Assembly: GCF_009208555.1 (NCBI RefSeq)
Contig: NZ_WFLI01000006.1
Span: 170,478-234,477 of the forward strand
Direction of reading: 5' to 3'
Length of the DNA: 64,000 nt
Source of the DNA: Janthinobacterium violaceinigrum
GTDB lineage: Bacteria > Pseudomonadota > Gammaproteobacteria > Burkholderiales > Burkholderiaceae_D
In this document: one piece after another, positions 26,559-36,216 of the stretch
How the letters are laid out: each line of letters starts with the position of its first letter
How positions within the stretch are numbered: position 1 is the first letter of the stretch
The notes under the pieces: model-generated
What the model saw: only the letters and a program-made list of their open reading frames with translations
The model's database searches: none
What the model was told of the DNA's origin: nothing
Position numbers and translations under genes: made by a program

Positions 26559-26771
26559 ATGATCAAGAAACTGGCTTTTTTCCTTTTCGCCTGCAGCCTG
26601 AGCGGCAGCTATGCCTATGCCACGAGCATTGAATTGCAGCAATGCTATTCCGGTTGCTGGCAAAAGGTCGCCAGCTGCACGGGCGGTGGCGGCCTGGCTG
26701 GCAGCAGCCCCATCTGCCAAATGATCCTCGACACCTGCACCGCCAACTGCGACCGCACGCACGGCGGTTAA
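26559..26771 (+). CDS. small secreted cysteine-rich protein, unknown function
   Basis: The 70-residue product has a signal peptide (cleavage likely after SYAYA, residue 21) and a 49-residue mature part. Its six cysteines (C29, C33, C40, C53, C60, C64) have mirror-symmetric spacing: C-x3-C-x6-C-x12-C-x6-C-x3-C. The i+4/i+7 spacing suits an antiparallel helical hairpin stapled by three disulfides, with the central GGGGLAGSS as the turn. GGAG lies 10 nt before the ATG. No family is recognised. The position behind creD and the phased array suggests a stress- or CreB-linked envelope peptide (inference). Confidence 0.75.
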   Translation: MIKKLAFFLFACSLSGSYAYATSIELQQCYSGCWQKVASCTGGGGLAGSSPICQMILDTCTANCDRTHGG

Positions 26772-26823
26772 GGCGGCATGCCCGTCCGGTACGCGGGCGG
26801 GGCATGACGGCGTGAAAGCATTG

Positions 26824-26867
26824 GGCGCGAGCCGGGCGACAAGTCCGGTCCGCGCCTTTCTTTTTTT
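26824..26867 (+). terminator. terminator at the right edge of the S10-operon insert
   Basis: GGCGCG (26824-26829) pairs with CGCGCC (26851-26856), with inner CCGG/CCGG pairing, and is followed by TTTCTTTTTTT. A further GC-rich dyad (CATGCCC 26777-26783 with GGGCATG 26800-26806) precedes it. Together they close transcription of the insert ahead of the rplC promoter. The 335-bp gap 26772-27106 contains these elements, the promoter below and no gene. Confidence 0.85.
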
Positions 26868-26984
26868 GGGGCGCCAGGGCGCATGGATGGCCGCTTTGCG
26901 CTGGAGAAGGGGGTATTTTTCGGGGTGTCCGACAACTCCCGCAGGGGCGTCGCGCAACACTTTGACATACCTCGTGTTAACTTG

Positions 26985-27013
26985 TTGCGTCAAGGGTTTT
27001 TGTGCTATATACT
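26985..27013 (+). promoter_or_regulatory. sigma-70 promoter of the rplC operon
   Basis: TTGCGT (26985-26990) and TATACT (27008-27013) are 17 bp apart, 94 bp upstream of rplC. A second -35-like TTGACA lies at 26962-26967 but has no -10 partner. This promoter would make rplC and the genes after it independent of rpsJ. Confidence 0.75.
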
Positions 27014-27106
27014 AGCCGGCTTCGGTATGGATTCGTCTTTTTTGAGTCCTACGTTACTTTGTAGTTAAACAAGCCCCGCCCAATCGCAGGTGGGAATGGA
27101 GAAAAA

Positions 27107-27763
27107 ATGAGCCTAGGCCTTCTCGGTCGCAAGGTTGGTATGATGCGCATTTTCACGGATGAAGGGGATTCGATCCCGGTCACCGTGTTGGACGTATCGA
27201 ACAACCGTGTTGCGCAAATCAAAACCCCTGAAACAGATGGCTACTCCGCTGTTCAGGTCGCATTCGGTCAACGTCGCGCATCCCGCGTGACCAAAGCTGT
27301 TGCTGGTCATCACGCTAAAGCTGGTGTTGAAGCCGGTACTCTGTTGAAAGAGTTCCGCGTTGACGCTGCTAAAGCCGCTGAACTGAAAGCTGGCGATGTT
27401 GTCGCTGCTTCCCTGTTCGAAGTCGGTCAAAAGATCGACGTGCAAGGCGTTACCATCGGTAAAGGCTATGCAGGCGTTATCAAACGTTACCACTTCGCTT
27501 CCGGCCGTCAAACGCACGGTAACTCGCGTTCGCATAACGTTCCAGGCTCCATCGGTATGGCGCAAGATCCAGGTCGCGTTTTCCCTGGTAAGCGCATGAC
27601 CGGTCATCTGGGTGACGTTAACCGTACGATCCAGAACCTCGTGATCGCCCGTATCGATGCCGACCGTCAGCTGTTGCTGGTCAAAGGCGCGATTCCAGGT
27701 GCGAAAAATGGCCAGGTAGTTGTCTCGCCAGCCATCAAAACCAAAGCCAAGAAGGGAGCTTAA
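27107..27763 (+). CDS. rplC: 50S ribosomal protein L3
   Basis: The 218-residue protein is L3, an early assembly protein near the peptidyl-transferase centre. It begins [18 protein letters not shown], and the extended loop reads [22 protein letters not shown]. The glutamine in MAQDPG is the residue methylated by PrmB in related bacteria. GGAG lies 7 nt before the start. Here it is the first gene of its transcription unit instead of the second. Confidence 0.99.
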   Translation: MSLGLLGRKVGMMRIFTDEGDSIPVTVLDVSNNRVAQIKTPETDGYSAVQVAFGQRRASRVTKAVAGHHAKAGVEAGTLLKEFRVDAAKAAELKAGDVVAASLFEVGQKIDVQGVTIGKGYAGVIKRYHFASGRQTHGNSRSHNVPGSIGMAQDPGRVFPGKRMTGHLGDVNRTIQNLVIARIDADRQLLLVKGAIPGAKNGQVVVSPAIKTKAKKGA

Positions 27764-27766
27764 ACG

Positions 27767-28387
27767 ATGGAACTCAAGCTTCTGAATGCGCAAGGTCAAG
27801 CCGCCTCGAACGTTGCTGCAGCCGATACGATTTTCGGCCGTGACTACAATGAAGCGCTGATCCACCAAGTCGTCATCGCTTATCAAGCGAATGCACGTAG
27901 TGGTAACCGCAAGCAAAAAGACCGTGAAGAAGTTCACCACACGACGAAAAAGCCATGGCGCCAAAAAGGTACCGGCCGCGCTCGTGCTGGTATGTCGTCG
28001 TCGCCACTGTGGCGCGGCGGTGGTCGGATTTTCCCGAACTCGCCTGACGAAAACTTCACCCACAAAGTGAACAAAAAAATGTATCGCGCAGGTATCTGCT
28101 CGATCCTGTCGCAGCTGGCTCGCGAAGAGCGCCTGATCGTCATCGACGATCTGACGATCGACGCGCCAAAAACCAAGCTGCTGTCGCAAAAATTGAACGG
28201 CCTGGGCTTTGATTCGGTTCTGATCATCACCGACGTTCTGAACGAAAACCTGGAACTGGCATCGCGCAACCTGCCTAACGTACTCGTCGTTGAGCCACGT
28301 CACGCAGACCCGATGTCCCTGGTGTTCTACAAGAAGATCCTGGTCACCAAAGCTGCATTGGCCAAGATTGAGGAGATGCTGGCATGA
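27767..28387 (+). CDS. rplD: 50S ribosomal protein L4
   Basis: The 206-residue protein lines the peptide exit tunnel. The internal loop contains [20 protein letters not shown], the tunnel-tip region where macrolide-resistance changes occur, and it reads as wild type. In E. coli, L4 represses its own operon through the S10 leader. Because rpsJ and rplC are separated here, any such control would need a site in the new rplC leader. It starts 3 bp after rplC. Confidence 0.99.
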   Translation: MELKLLNAQGQAASNVAAADTIFGRDYNEALIHQVVIAYQANARSGNRKQKDREEVHHTTKKPWRQKGTGRARAGMSSSPLWRGGGRIFPNSPDENFTHKVNKKMYRAGICSILSQLAREERLIVIDDLTIDAPKTKLLSQKLNGLGFDSVLIITDVLNENLELASRNLPNVLVVEPRHADPMSLVFYKKILVTKAALAKIEEMLA

Positions 28388-28701
28388 GCGCGATTTTGAA
28401 ACATAGCGAAGAACGCTTGATGAAGGTGCTGTTGGCGCCCGTGATTTCCGAAAAGGCCACCATGGTCGCGGAAAAGAACGAGCAAATTGTATTCCGCGTA
28501 CTGCCGGATGCAACCAAGCCTGAAATCAAGGCAGCGGTCGAACTGCTGTTCAAGGTTGAAGTTCTGTCCGTGCAAACTGCAAACCGCGAAGGTAAGCAAA
28601 AACGCACCGGCAAGTTCAACGGTCGTCGTAACCATACCAAGCGTGCTTTCGTGTGCCTGAAGCCTGGCCAGGAAATCAACTTCTCCGAGGAGGCTGCATA
28701 A
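28384..28701 (+). CDS. rplW: 50S ribosomal protein L23
   Basis: The 105-residue protein sits at the tunnel exit and docks trigger factor and [20 protein letters not shown] and [19 protein letters not shown] are typical. Its ATG overlaps the rplD stop (ATGA), and its TAA shares one base with the rplB start. Confidence 0.99.
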   Translation: MSAILKHSEERLMKVLLAPVISEKATMVAEKNEQIVFRVLPDATKPEIKAAVELLFKVEVLSVQTANREGKQKRTGKFNGRRNHTKRAFVCLKPGQEINFSEEAA

Positions 28702-29528
28702 TGGCACTCGTTAAGATGAAACCAACCTCGCCAGGCCGTCGCGGCATGGTGAAGGTGGTGAATGCCGACCTGTACAAAGGTCGTCCGTTCGCTGCCCTGG
28801 TTGAAAAGAAATCCAAGACCGCTGGTCGTAACAACAACGGTCACATCACCACCCGTCATATCGGTGGTGGTCATAAGCAACACTATCGCTTGATCGACTT
28901 CAAGCGCACCAAAGATGGTATTCCAGCGAAAGTGGAACGTATCGAATACGATCCAAACCGCACCGCGAATATCGCTCTGTTGTGCTACGCCGACGGCGAA
29001 CGTCACTACATCATCGCAACCAAAGGCATGGCCGTTGGCGACAGCGTGATGAACGGTTCGGAAGCACCGATCAAATCGGGTAACTGCTTGCCAATCCGTA
29101 ACATCCCAGTCGGTACCGTGATGCATTGCGTCGAAATGCTGCCAGGTAAAGGTGCCCAAATGGCACGTACCGCCGGCGCTGGCGTCGTGCTGATGGCACG
29201 TGAAGGTACCTACGCTCAAGTGCGTCTGCGCTCGGGTGAAGTACGTCGCGTGCACATCGAGTGCCGTGCAACGGTTGGTGAAGTCGGCAATGCCGAGCAC
29301 AGCCTGCGTAAAATCGGTAAAGCTGGCGCGATGCGCTGGCGCGGTGTTCGTCCTACCGTTCGCGGTGTGGTCATGAACCCGGTCGATCACCCGCACGGTG
29401 GTGGTGAAGGTAAAACAGCAGCTGGTCGTCATCCAGTTTCGCCTTGGGGCCAACAGACTAAGGGTAAGAAGACACGCAGCAACAAGCGTACTACTTCCAT
29501 GATCGTCTCGCGCCGCGGCAAGAAATAA
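28701..29528 (+). CDS. rplB: 50S ribosomal protein L2
   Basis: The 275-residue protein supports the peptidyl-transferase centre and subunit association. The C-terminal region [18 protein letters not shown] contains the conserved histidine (of DHPHGGGEG). AGGAGG lies in the end of rplW, so translation is coupled. Confidence 0.99.
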   Translation: MALVKMKPTSPGRRGMVKVVNADLYKGRPFAALVEKKSKTAGRNNNGHITTRHIGGGHKQHYRLIDFKRTKDGIPAKVERIEYDPNRTANIALLCYADGERHYIIATKGMAVGDSVMNGSEAPIKSGNCLPIRNIPVGTVMHCVEMLPGKGAQMARTAGAGVVLMAREGTYAQVRLRSGEVRRVHIECRATVGEVGNAEHSLRKIGKAGAMRWRGVRPTVRGVVMNPVDHPHGGGEGKTAAGRHPVSPWGQQTKGKKTRSNKRTTSMIVSRRGKK

Positions 29529-29538
29529 GGGGTAGCAC

Positions 29539-29814
29539 ATGACACGTTCATTGAAAAAAGGGCCGTTCTGTGACGCCCACCTGGTGAAAAAAGTTGAAGC
29601 CGCGCAAGCTGCCAAAGACAAAAAGCCAATCAAAACCTGGTCGCGTCGTTCGACAATCATGCCTGACTTCATCGGCCTGACGATCGCGGTGCATAACGGC
29701 AAGCTGCACGTGCCGGTTTATGTTTCCGAAAACATGGTTGGTCACAAGCTCGGCGAATTCGCACTGACCCGTACGTTCAAGGGCCATGCAGCTGACAAAA
29801 AGGCTAAGAAATAA
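29539..29814 (+). CDS. rpsS: 30S ribosomal protein S19
   Basis: The 91-residue protein of the 30S head begins [17 protein letters not shown] and contains [20 protein letters not shown]. It pairs with S13 in the head and contacts the A-site region. Its stop shares one base with the rplV start. Confidence 0.99.
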   Translation: MTRSLKKGPFCDAHLVKKVEAAQAAKDKKPIKTWSRRSTIMPDFIGLTIAVHNGKLHVPVYVSENMVGHKLGEFALTRTFKGHAADKKAKK

Positions 29815-30143
29815 TGGAAACTAAAGCTATCCTCAAAGGTGTGCGCCTGTCGGACCAAAAGGGCCGCCTGGTTGCTGACCTGATCCGTGGCAAGAAAGTT
29901 GACGCTGCACTCAACATCTTGCAATTCAGCCCGAAAAAAGGTGCTGCGATCATCAAACGCGTTCTGGAATCCGCTATTGCGAATGCCGAGCACAATGATG
30001 GCGCGGACATCGACGAATTGTTCGTGAAAACGATCTACGTCGAAAAGGGCCCCGTCCTGAAGCGCTTCACCGCGCGTGCAAAAGGCCGTGGCGACCGTAT
30101 TTCGAAACAATCCTGTCACGTTTACGTGACTGTCGGTAACTAA
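29814..30143 (+). CDS. rplV: 50S ribosomal protein L22
   Basis: The 109-residue protein lines the exit tunnel with L4. The beta-hairpin tip lies in the [15 protein letters not shown] region and shows no insertion or duplication of the kind linked to macrolide resistance. Start and rpsS stop overlap by one base. Confidence 0.99.
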   Translation: METKAILKGVRLSDQKGRLVADLIRGKKVDAALNILQFSPKKGAAIIKRVLESAIANAEHNDGADIDELFVKTIYVEKGPVLKRFTARAKGRGDRISKQSCHVYVTVGN

Positions 30144-30152
30144 GGAGCCACG

Positions 30153-30977
30153 ATGGGTCAGAAAATTCATCCAACCGGTTTCCGTCTGGCGGTCACCCGT
30201 AACTGGGCTTCGCGCTGGTATGCAGGCAACGGTAATTTCGCTGCCATGCTGAACGAAGACTTGAAAGCACGTGCTTACCTGAAAAAGAAACTGAAGAACG
30301 CTTCCGTTGGCCGCATCGTTATCGAGCGCCCAGCCAAGAACGCGCGCTTCACGATCTACAGCTCGCGTCCAGGCGTGGTCATTGGTAAAAAAGGCGAAGA
30401 CATCGAAGTACTGAAGTCGGCGCTGACCAAGATCATGGGCGTACCTGTTCACGTGAACATCGAAGAAATTCGCAAGCCAGAAATCGACTCGCAACTGATC
30501 GCCGATTCGATCGCTCAGCAGCTGGAAAAACGGATCATGTTCCGCCGCGCCATGAAGCGCGCAATGCAAAATGCAATGCGCCTGGGTGCTCTCGGTATCA
30601 AGATCATGTCGTCCGGCCGTCTGAACGGTATCGAAATCGCACGTAAAGAGTGGTACCGCGAAGGCCGCGTGCCTCTGCATACCCTGCGCGCCGATATCGA
30701 CTACGGTACCAGCGAAGCGTCGACCACCTACGGCATCATCGGTGTCAAGGTGTGGGTATACAAAGGTGACCGCGCGCCTAACGGCGATGCACCAGTCATC
30801 GATACCCCAGCTGACGAGAAGAAAAGCCGCGGCCCACGCCGTGACGATGGCAAGCCAGCTGGCCGTCCACGTCCAGCCGGTGCCGGTGCGAAACCATCCA
30901 CAGCACCAGGTGCACGTGTGCGTACCGCCGCTAAACCGGCCGCCGCAGCAGCACCAGCTGAGAAAGCAGGAGAATAA
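30153..30977 (+). CDS. rpsC: 30S ribosomal protein S3 with extended C-terminal tail
   Basis: The 274-residue protein forms the mRNA entry site with S4 and S5 and has helicase-assisting basic residues. The KH domain shows [13 protein letters not shown]. The body is standard to about residue 215. It is followed by a 55-60 residue tail of Ala, Pro, Lys and Arg (for example [18 protein letters not shown]), about 40 residues longer than E. coli S3. Similar tails occur in related betaproteobacteria; I see no evidence of frameshift. Confidence 0.99.
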   Translation: MGQKIHPTGFRLAVTRNWASRWYAGNGNFAAMLNEDLKARAYLKKKLKNASVGRIVIERPAKNARFTIYSSRPGVVIGKKGEDIEVLKSALTKIMGVPVHVNIEEIRKPEIDSQLIADSIAQQLEKRIMFRRAMKRAMQNAMRLGALGIKIMSSGRLNGIEIARKEWYREGRVPLHTLRADIDYGTSEASTTYGIIGVKVWVYKGDRAPNGDAPVIDTPADEKKSRGPRRDDGKPAGRPRPAGAGAKPSTAPGARVRTAAKPAAAAAPAEKAGE

Positions 30978-30979
30978 TC

Positions 30980-31399
30980 ATGCTGCAACCAGCACGCAGA
31001 AAGTATCGTAAAGAGCAGAAAGGCCGTAATACCGGTATTTCGCACAGCCGCGGCACCGCCGTGTCGTTTGGCGAATTCGGTCTGAAGGCAGTTGCGCGCG
31101 GTCGTATCACTGCGCGTCAAATTGAAGCGGCGCGTCGTGCAATGACGCGTCACATCAAGCGCGGTGGCCGTATCTGGATCCGTATTTTCCCGGACAAACC
31201 GATTTCGAACAAACCGGCTGAAGTCCGTATGGGTAACGGTAAAGGTAATCCTGAGTACTACGTCGCTGAAATTCAGCCAGGCAAAGTACTGTACGAAATG
31301 GATGGCGTTGATGAAGCGCTGGCACGGGAAGCATTCCGTCTTGCCGCCGCTAAACTGCCACTGGCTACGACGTTTGTCGTACGTCAAGTCGGCCAATAA
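30980..31399 (+). CDS. rplP: 50S ribosomal protein L16
   Basis: The 139-residue protein stabilises the A-site tRNA arm of the 50S subunit. [17 protein letters not shown] and [15 protein letters not shown] are characteristic. The arginine of [16 protein letters not shown] loops is present as in hydroxylatable L16 proteins. It starts 2 bp after rpsC. Confidence 0.99.
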   Translation: MLQPARRKYRKEQKGRNTGISHSRGTAVSFGEFGLKAVARGRITARQIEAARRAMTRHIKRGGRIWIRIFPDKPISNKPAEVRMGNGKGNPEYYVAEIQPGKVLYEMDGVDEALAREAFRLAAAKLPLATTFVVRQVGQ

Positions 31400-31411
31400 T
31401 TGGAGTTGTAT

Positions 31412-31603
31412 ATGAAAGCATCTGAACTCCGCGGCAAGGACCAGCCAGCTCTGCAAAAAGAGCTGAATGACCTGTTGAAGGCACAGTTCGGCCTGCGCAT
31501 GCAAATCGCTACGCAGCAGCTGAGCAACACTTCGCAGCTCAAGAAGGTACGCCGCGATATCGCGCGTGTGAAGACGGTAATGAATCTGAAGGAAGCCAAA
31601 TGA
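31412..31603 (+). CDS. rpmC: 50S ribosomal protein L29
   Basis: The 63-residue two-helix protein at the tunnel exit starts [10 protein letters not shown]. The start at 31412 follows GGAG at normal distance; an ATG 12 bp upstream would add four non-family residues. It overlaps rpsQ by 4 bp. Confidence 0.98.
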   Translation: MKASELRGKDQPALQKELNDLLKAQFGLRMQIATQQLSNTSQLKKVRRDIARVKTVMNLKEAK

Positions 31604-31872
31604 ACGAACCAGTGAAACAGTCGCTCAAGCGCACGCTGATCGGTAAAGTGGTTTCGGACAAGATGGACAAGACCGTTACCGTTCTGATCGAGCGCCACGT
31701 AAAACATCCTTTGTATGGCAAGATCATCATGCGTTCGAACAAGTATCACGCGCATGACGAGACCAACCAAGTCAAGGCCGGTGACACGGTCGAGATCCAG
31801 GAAGGTCGCCCGATCTCCAAAACGAAGGCATGGACGGTGACACGTGTGGTTCAAGCCGCACCAACCGTTTAA
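31600..31872 (+). CDS. rpsQ: 30S ribosomal protein S17
   Basis: The 90-residue primary 16S-binding protein shows [20 protein letters not shown] and [20 protein letters not shown]. It closes the S10-type unit: a terminator-like hairpin begins 4 bp after its stop. Confidence 0.98.
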   Translation: MNEPVKQSLKRTLIGKVVSDKMDKTVTVLIERHVKHPLYGKIIMRSNKYHAHDETNQVKAGDTVEIQEGRPISKTKAWTVTRVVQAAPTV

Positions 31873-31875
31873 ATA

Positions 31876-31902
31876 AAAACCACCGTTTCGGCGGTGGGTT
31901 TT
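31876..31902 (+). terminator. terminator after rpsQ
   Basis: CCACCG (31880-31885) pairs with CGGTGG (31892-31897), with flanking AAAA/TTTT pairing around one bulged G, and ends in TTTT. It separates the S10-type unit from the spc-type unit. Confidence 0.7.
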
Positions 31903-31917
31903 AATTAGTACTTGCAG

Positions 31918-31947
31918 GCCCGCAAATTGTATGTAATACTTGCGGGC
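31918..31947 (+). other. second stem-loop in the rpsQ-rplN gap
   Basis: GCCCGCAA (31918-31925) and TTGCGGGC (31940-31947) form a perfect 8-bp stem with an AT-rich 14-nt loop. A shorter GTCTG/CAGAC hairpin follows at 31972-31985. The 253-bp gap 31873-32125 is unusually long between these genes and probably carries the promoter or leader of the spc unit, but no clear -35/-10 pair was found. Confidence 0.55.
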
Positions 31948-32125
31948 TTCGTTCATGTAACGCCGCAAAGTGTCTGGCCACAGACAGTAGCATTCGCGGT
32001 CAGTTGATGTATGAAGGTCATGCACCCAAACAGTGAAGCCCAGCAGGGCGGCTCTGGCGGGACCAAGACTGACCGTGGGTCTACATTGTGTGGATTCTTC
32101 GGCTTAAGTTGGGAAAGAGAATACT

Positions 32126-32494
32126 ATGATTCAAACTGAAAGCCGGCTCGAAGTGGCTGACAATACCGGTGCCAAAGAAGTAATGTGCATCAAGGTATTG
32201 GGCGGCTCCAAGCGCCGTTATGCTGGCATTGGCGATGTGATCAAGGTAACCGTTAAGGTTGCTGCGCCACGTGGCCGTGTCAAAAAAGGTGAAATTTATA
32301 ACGCCGTGGTTGTGCGCACCGCTAAAGGTGTTCGCCGCCAAGACGGTTCCCTGGTGAAGTTCGACGGCAACGCCGCCGTTCTGTTGAACGCCAAGCTGGA
32401 ACCGATCGGTACCCGTATTTTTGGACCTGTCACGCGCGAACTGCGCACTGAGAAGTTCATGAAAATCGTGTCCCTGGCACCGGAAGTCCTGTAA
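32126..32494 (+). CDS. rplN: 50S ribosomal protein L14
   Basis: The 122-residue protein forms an intersubunit bridge and begins [21 protein letters not shown], a hallmark of L14. It is the first gene of the spc-type unit; GGGAAAGAG precedes the start. Confidence 0.99.
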   Translation: MIQTESRLEVADNTGAKEVMCIKVLGGSKRRYAGIGDVIKVTVKVAAPRGRVKKGEIYNAVVVRTAKGVRRQDGSLVKFDGNAAVLLNAKLEPIGTRIFGPVTRELRTEKFMKIVSLAPEVL

Positions 32495-32503
32495 GGAGTC
32501 GTA

Positions 32504-32818
32504 ATGGATAAGATTCGTAAAAACGACGAAGTCATCGTTCTGACCGGGAAAGACAAGGGCAAACGTGGTGTGGTACAGCAGCGTATCGATGCTGAACATA
32601 TCGTGGTTGACGGCATTAACATCGCTAAAAAAGCGACTAAGCCAAACCCGATGACTGGCGTAACTGGTGGTATCGTCGATAAGACCATGCCAATTCACGT
32701 GTCCAACGTTGCATTGTTTAATGCAGCGACTGGCAAGGCAGATCGCGTGGGTTTCAAAGAAGTGGACGGCAAAAAAGTCCGCATCTTTAAATCCTCCGGC
32801 GAAGTAGTGAAGGCTTAA
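32504..32818 (+). CDS. rplX: 50S ribosomal protein L24
   Basis: The 104-residue KOW-domain protein initiates 50S assembly. [17 protein letters not shown] is the KOW motif and [17 protein letters not shown] the following strand. It is spaced 9 bp from rplN with AAGGAG. Confidence 0.99.
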   Translation: MDKIRKNDEVIVLTGKDKGKRGVVQQRIDAEHIVVDGINIAKKATKPNPMTGVTGGIVDKTMPIHVSNVALFNAATGKADRVGFKEVDGKKVRIFKSSGEVVKA

Positions 32819-32824
32819 GAAATC

Positions 32825-33364
32825 ATGGCACGTCTCCAAGAATTCTATAAAGAAAAAGTCGTTGCCGACCTGACCAGCAAGTTTGGTTACAAGTCGGTAA
32901 TGGAAGTTCCACGCCTGACCAAGATCACCCTGAACATGGGTGTTGGTGAGGCTATCGCGGATAAAAAAGTTCTCGAGCACGCTGTTGCTGACTTGACCAA
33001 GATCGCCGGCCAGAAGCCAGTGACCACCAAGTCCCGCAAAGCTATCGCAGGCTTCAAAATCCGTGAAGGTTATCCGATCGGTACGATGGTCACCCTGCGC
33101 GGCGCTCGCATGTACGAGTTCCTGGATCGCTTCATTACCGTGGCTCTGCCGCGCGTACGCGATTTCCGTGGTGTGAACGGCCGTGCATTTGATGGTCGTG
33201 GTAACTACAACATCGGTGTCAAGGAACAGATCATCTTCCCTGAGATCGAGTACGACAAGATTGACGCGTTGCGCGGTATGAATATCAGCATCACGACAAC
33301 CGCTAAGACCGACGATGAAGCCAAAGCGCTCCTCGCCGCCTTTAAATTCCCGTTCAGAAACTGA
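32825..33364 (+). CDS. rplE: 50S ribosomal protein L5
   Basis: The 179-residue 5S rRNA-binding protein shows [18 protein letters not shown] and [22 protein letters not shown]. It is 6 bp from rplX and complete. Confidence 0.99.
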   Translation: MARLQEFYKEKVVADLTSKFGYKSVMEVPRLTKITLNMGVGEAIADKKVLEHAVADLTKIAGQKPVTTKSRKAIAGFKIREGYPIGTMVTLRGARMYEFLDRFITVALPRVRDFRGVNGRAFDGRGNYNIGVKEQIIFPEIEYDKIDALRGMNISITTTAKTDDEAKALLAAFKFPFRN

Positions 33365-33368
33365 GATC

Positions 33369-33674
33369 ATGGCAAAATTGGCACTGATTAACCGTGAGCA
33401 AAAGCGTGTAGACCTGGCTGCGAAATTCGCCGTCAAACGCGCTGCGCTGAAGGCCATCGTTGATGACCAGTCGAAATCGGAAGAAGAGCGTTACGAAGCG
33501 CGCTTGAAACTGCAAGCGCTGCCACGTAACTCGAATCCGACGCGTCAACGTAACCGTTGCGCAATCACCGGTCGTCCGCGCGGCACATTCCGTAAATTCG
33601 GTCTGGGTCGTATCAAGCTCCGTGAATTCGCCATGCGTGGTGAAATTCCGGGTATGACAAAAGCAAGCTGGTAA
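33369..33674 (+). CDS. rpsN: 30S ribosomal protein S14, zinc-free form
   Basis: The 101-residue protein is the long S14 without the CxxC...CxxC zinc ribbon: the region reads [17 protein letters not shown] with a single cysteine. The start at 33369 (MAKLALIN) follows rplE by 4 bp. The C-minus form contrasts with the zinc-binding L36 encoded 4 kb downstream. Confidence 0.98.
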   Translation: MAKLALINREQKRVDLAAKFAVKRAALKAIVDDQSKSEEERYEARLKLQALPRNSNPTRQRNRCAITGRPRGTFRKFGLGRIKLREFAMRGEIPGMTKASW

Positions 33675-33688
33675 TAGGAGAATATGCA

Positions 33689-34084
33689 ATGAGTATGAGC
33701 GATCCTATCGCCGATATGCTGACCCGCATTCGCAATGCACAAGGCGTGCAAAAGACGACCGTGGCCATGCCATCGTCGAAAGTCAAAATTGCGATTGCCA
33801 GCGTCCTGAAGGACGAGGGTTACATTGAAGATTTCGCTGTTGCCGAAGCTGGTGGCAAGGCGGAACTGAAGATCGGTTTGAAGTATTATGTTGGCCGTCC
33901 CGTTATTGAGCGCTTGGAGCGCGTGTCCCGTCCGGGTCTGCGCGTCTACAAGGGTAAAGACGAGATCCCTGTTGTGATGAATGGCTTGGGTGTGGCGATC
34001 GTGTCGACTCCGCAAGGCGTCATGACTGACCGCAAAGCACGCGCTACCGGTGTCGGCGGCGAAGTTATTTGCTACGTGGCTTAA
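33689..34084 (+). CDS. rpsH: 30S ribosomal protein S8
   Basis: The 131-residue 16S-binding protein begins [22 protein letters not shown] is 8 nt from ATG 33689, so this start is chosen over the in-frame ATG at 33695. In E. coli, S8 is the translational repressor of the spc operon. Confidence 0.98.
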   Translation: MSMSDPIADMLTRIRNAQGVQKTTVAMPSSKVKIAIASVLKDEGYIEDFAVAEAGGKAELKIGLKYYVGRPVIERLERVSRPGLRVYKGKDEIPVVMNGLGVAIVSTPQGVMTDRKARATGVGGEVICYVA

Positions 34085-34094
34085 GGAGTTACAC

Positions 34095-34628
34095 ATGTCT
34101 CGAGTAGCTAAAATGCCTATCGTAGTGCCAGCTGGCGCCGAAGTCGCCATCTCCGCACAAGCGATCACCGTAAAAGGCCCGCTGGGCGTGCTTTCCCAAG
34201 CCCTCACCGGCCTGGTCAAAGTAGAAAACAATGCAGGAACCCTGAGTTTCGACGTGGCGAACGACAGCCGCGAAGCCAATGCCATGTCCGGCACGCTGCG
34301 CGCACTGGTCAACAACATGGTTGTTGGCGTCACCAAGGGTTTCGAGAAAAAGCTGAACCTGGTAGGCGTGGGTTACAAGGCGCAAGCTCAAGGCGACAAG
34401 CTGAATCTGTCCCTGGGTTTCTCGCACCCTGTAGTGCATGACATGCCAGCCGGCGTTACCTGCGCAACACCAACCCCGACCGAGATCCTGATTAAAGGTA
34501 TCGACCGTCAACAGGTTGGCCAGGTAGCCGCTGAAGTTCGTGCTTACCGCGCTCCTGAGCCTTATAAAGGCAAGGGCGTTCGCTATGCGGACGAAGTGGT
34601 TAAGCTTAAAGAAACCAAGAAGAAGTAA
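34095..34628 (+). CDS. rplF: 50S ribosomal protein L6
   Basis: The 177-residue protein near the factor-binding site starts MSRVAKMPI and contains [19 protein letters not shown] and the C-terminal signature [23 protein letters not shown] precedes the start. Confidence 0.99.
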   Translation: MSRVAKMPIVVPAGAEVAISAQAITVKGPLGVLSQALTGLVKVENNAGTLSFDVANDSREANAMSGTLRALVNNMVVGVTKGFEKKLNLVGVGYKAQAQGDKLNLSLGFSHPVVHDMPAGVTCATPTPTEILIKGIDRQQVGQVAAEVRAYRAPEPYKGKGVRYADEVVKLKETKKK

Positions 34629-34641
34629 TTAGGGGCTGACG

Positions 34642-35004
34642 ATGGATAAGAAAGAATCACGGCTTCGCCGCGGACGCCAAACCCGCATCAAGATTGCGGA
34701 ATTGAAAGTAAATCGCTTGTCGGTGCATCGCACCAACCTGCACATTTACGCCAACCTGATCAGCCCGGACGCTAAAGTCCTGGTTTCGGCCTCGACGGCT
34801 GAAGCGGAAGTTCGCGCTGAACTGGCAGGCCAATCCGGCAAAGGCGGCAATGCCGCTGCTGCAGCCTTGATCGGCAAGCGCGTCGCTGAAAAAGCGTTGA
34901 AAGCAGGGATTACCGAAGTTGCGTTCGACCGCTCCGGTTTCCGTTACCACGGCCGTGTGAAAGCGTTGGCAGAAGCCGCACGCGAAGCCGGTCTGAAGTT
35001 CTAA
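34642..35004 (+). CDS. rplR: 50S ribosomal protein L18
   Basis: The 120-residue 5S rRNA-binding protein shows [16 protein letters not shown] and [20 protein letters not shown]. It works with L5 and L25 in the central protuberance. Confidence 0.99.
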   Translation: MDKKESRLRRGRQTRIKIAELKVNRLSVHRTNLHIYANLISPDAKVLVSASTAEAEVRAELAGQSGKGGNAAAAALIGKRVAEKALKAGITEVAFDRSGFRYHGRVKALAEAAREAGLKF

Positions 35005-35013
35005 GGATCAATC

Positions 35014-35532
35014 ATGGCAAAAATGCAAGCAAAAATGCAAAGCGACAAGCCGGATGATGGCATGCGCGAAAAAATGATCGCGATCAACCGCGTGACCAAA
35101 GTGGTCAAGGGTGGTCGTATCATGGGTTTCGCCGCGCTGACCGTAGTTGGTGATGGCGATGGCCGCGTCGGCATGGGCAAGGGCAAATCGAAAGAAGTGC
35201 CAGTTGGCGTGCAGAAGGCAATGGAAGAAGCCCGTCGCAACCTGATCAAAGTACCGCTCAAAAACGGTACCTTGCATCACACGGTTGTTGGTCGTCACGG
35301 CGCCTCCAAGGTCCTGATGAACCCAGCTAAGCCTGGTACTGGCGTTATCGCTGGTGGCGCAATGCGCGCTATCTTCGAAGTGATGGGCGTGACGGACGTG
35401 GTGGCGAAATCCACCGGTTCGAACAACCCATACAACCTGGTACGCGCTACGCTGGACGGCCTGTCGAAAATGAGCACTGCTTCCGATATCGCTGCCAAGC
35501 GCGGCAAGTCGGTCGAAGACATTCTGGCTTAA
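35014..35532 (+). CDS. rpsE: 30S ribosomal protein S5
   Basis: The 172-residue protein has the S5 motif [20 protein letters not shown], the loop where spectinomycin-resistance changes occur (wild type here), and GVGD-like [17 protein letters not shown]. It forms the mRNA entry pore with S3 and S4. Confidence 0.99.
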   Translation: MAKMQAKMQSDKPDDGMREKMIAINRVTKVVKGGRIMGFAALTVVGDGDGRVGMGKGKSKEVPVGVQKAMEEARRNLIKVPLKNGTLHHTVVGRHGASKVLMNPAKPGTGVIAGGAMRAIFEVMGVTDVVAKSTGSNNPYNLVRATLDGLSKMSTASDIAAKRGKSVEDILA

Positions 35533-35542
35533 GGTGGACAAA

Positions 35543-35722
35543 ATGACAAACACAGTCAAAGTGCAATTGGTCAAGGGCTTGATCGGTACGCGCGAATCGC
35601 ATCGCGCTACCGTGCGCGGTCTGGGTCTGCGTCGTGTAAATTCGGTTTCCGAATTGCAAGACACCCCATCCGTACGCGGCATGATCAATAAAGTATCGTA
35701 TCTCGTTAAAGTTGTCGGGTAA
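35543..35722 (+). CDS. rpmD: 50S ribosomal protein L30
   Basis: The 59-residue protein reads [20 protein letters not shown] and ends YLVKVVG. ATG 35543 is preferred to the GTG nine bases upstream because AAGGTGG sits at the proper distance. It lies between rpsE and rplO as is usual. Confidence 0.97.
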   Translation: MTNTVKVQLVKGLIGTRESHRATVRGLGLRRVNSVSELQDTPSVRGMINKVSYLVKVVG

Positions 35723-35752
35723 GCCTTCGGGCTTACACGAACGGAGCAAATC

Positions 35753-36184
35753 ATGGAATTGAATACTATTGCACCAGCCGAAGGCGCTAAGCACTACAAG
35801 CGTCGCGTCGGTCGCGGTATCGGCTCCGGCCTGGGTAAAACCTCGGGTCGTGGTCACAAAGGTCAGAAATCGCGTTCGGGCGGCTTTCATAAAGTCGGTT
35901 TCGAAGGCGGTCAGATGCCTCTGCAACGCCGTCTGCCTAAGCGCGGTTTCAAATCGATGCACGCAACCTTCAAAGCTGAAGTGCGCCTGTCCGATCTGAA
36001 CAACCTGGCTGTTGGCGATGTCGACATTCTGGTCTTGAAGCAAGCTGGCGTTCTGGGCGTGTTGGCCCGTGACGTGCGCGTGATCTTGTCCGGCGAAATC
36101 ACCAAAGCGGTGAATTTGAAGGGCTTGAAAGTGTCCGCTGGCGCGAAAGCAGCCATCGAAGCAGCCGGCGGCTCGGTAGCCTGA
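35753..36184 (+). CDS. rplO: 50S ribosomal protein L15
   Basis: The 143-residue protein begins [20 protein letters not shown] and has the glycine/arginine-rich segment [20 protein letters not shown]. It is 30 bp from rpmD and precedes secY. Confidence 0.99.
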   Translation: MELNTIAPAEGAKHYKRRVGRGIGSGLGKTSGRGHKGQKSRSGGFHKVGFEGGQMPLQRRLPKRGFKSMHATFKAEVRLSDLNNLAVGDVDILVLKQAGVLGVLARDVRVILSGEITKAVNLKGLKVSAGAKAAIEAAGGSVA

Positions 36185-36216
36185 GTTGACCGCTAACAGC
36201 TTGATCGGAGCGAAAA

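Noticed and set aside
26812..27068. Two short plus-strand frames before rplC (67 and 61 codons)
   Set aside because: They run through the terminator and rplC promoter, have no ribosome-binding site and low-complexity products.
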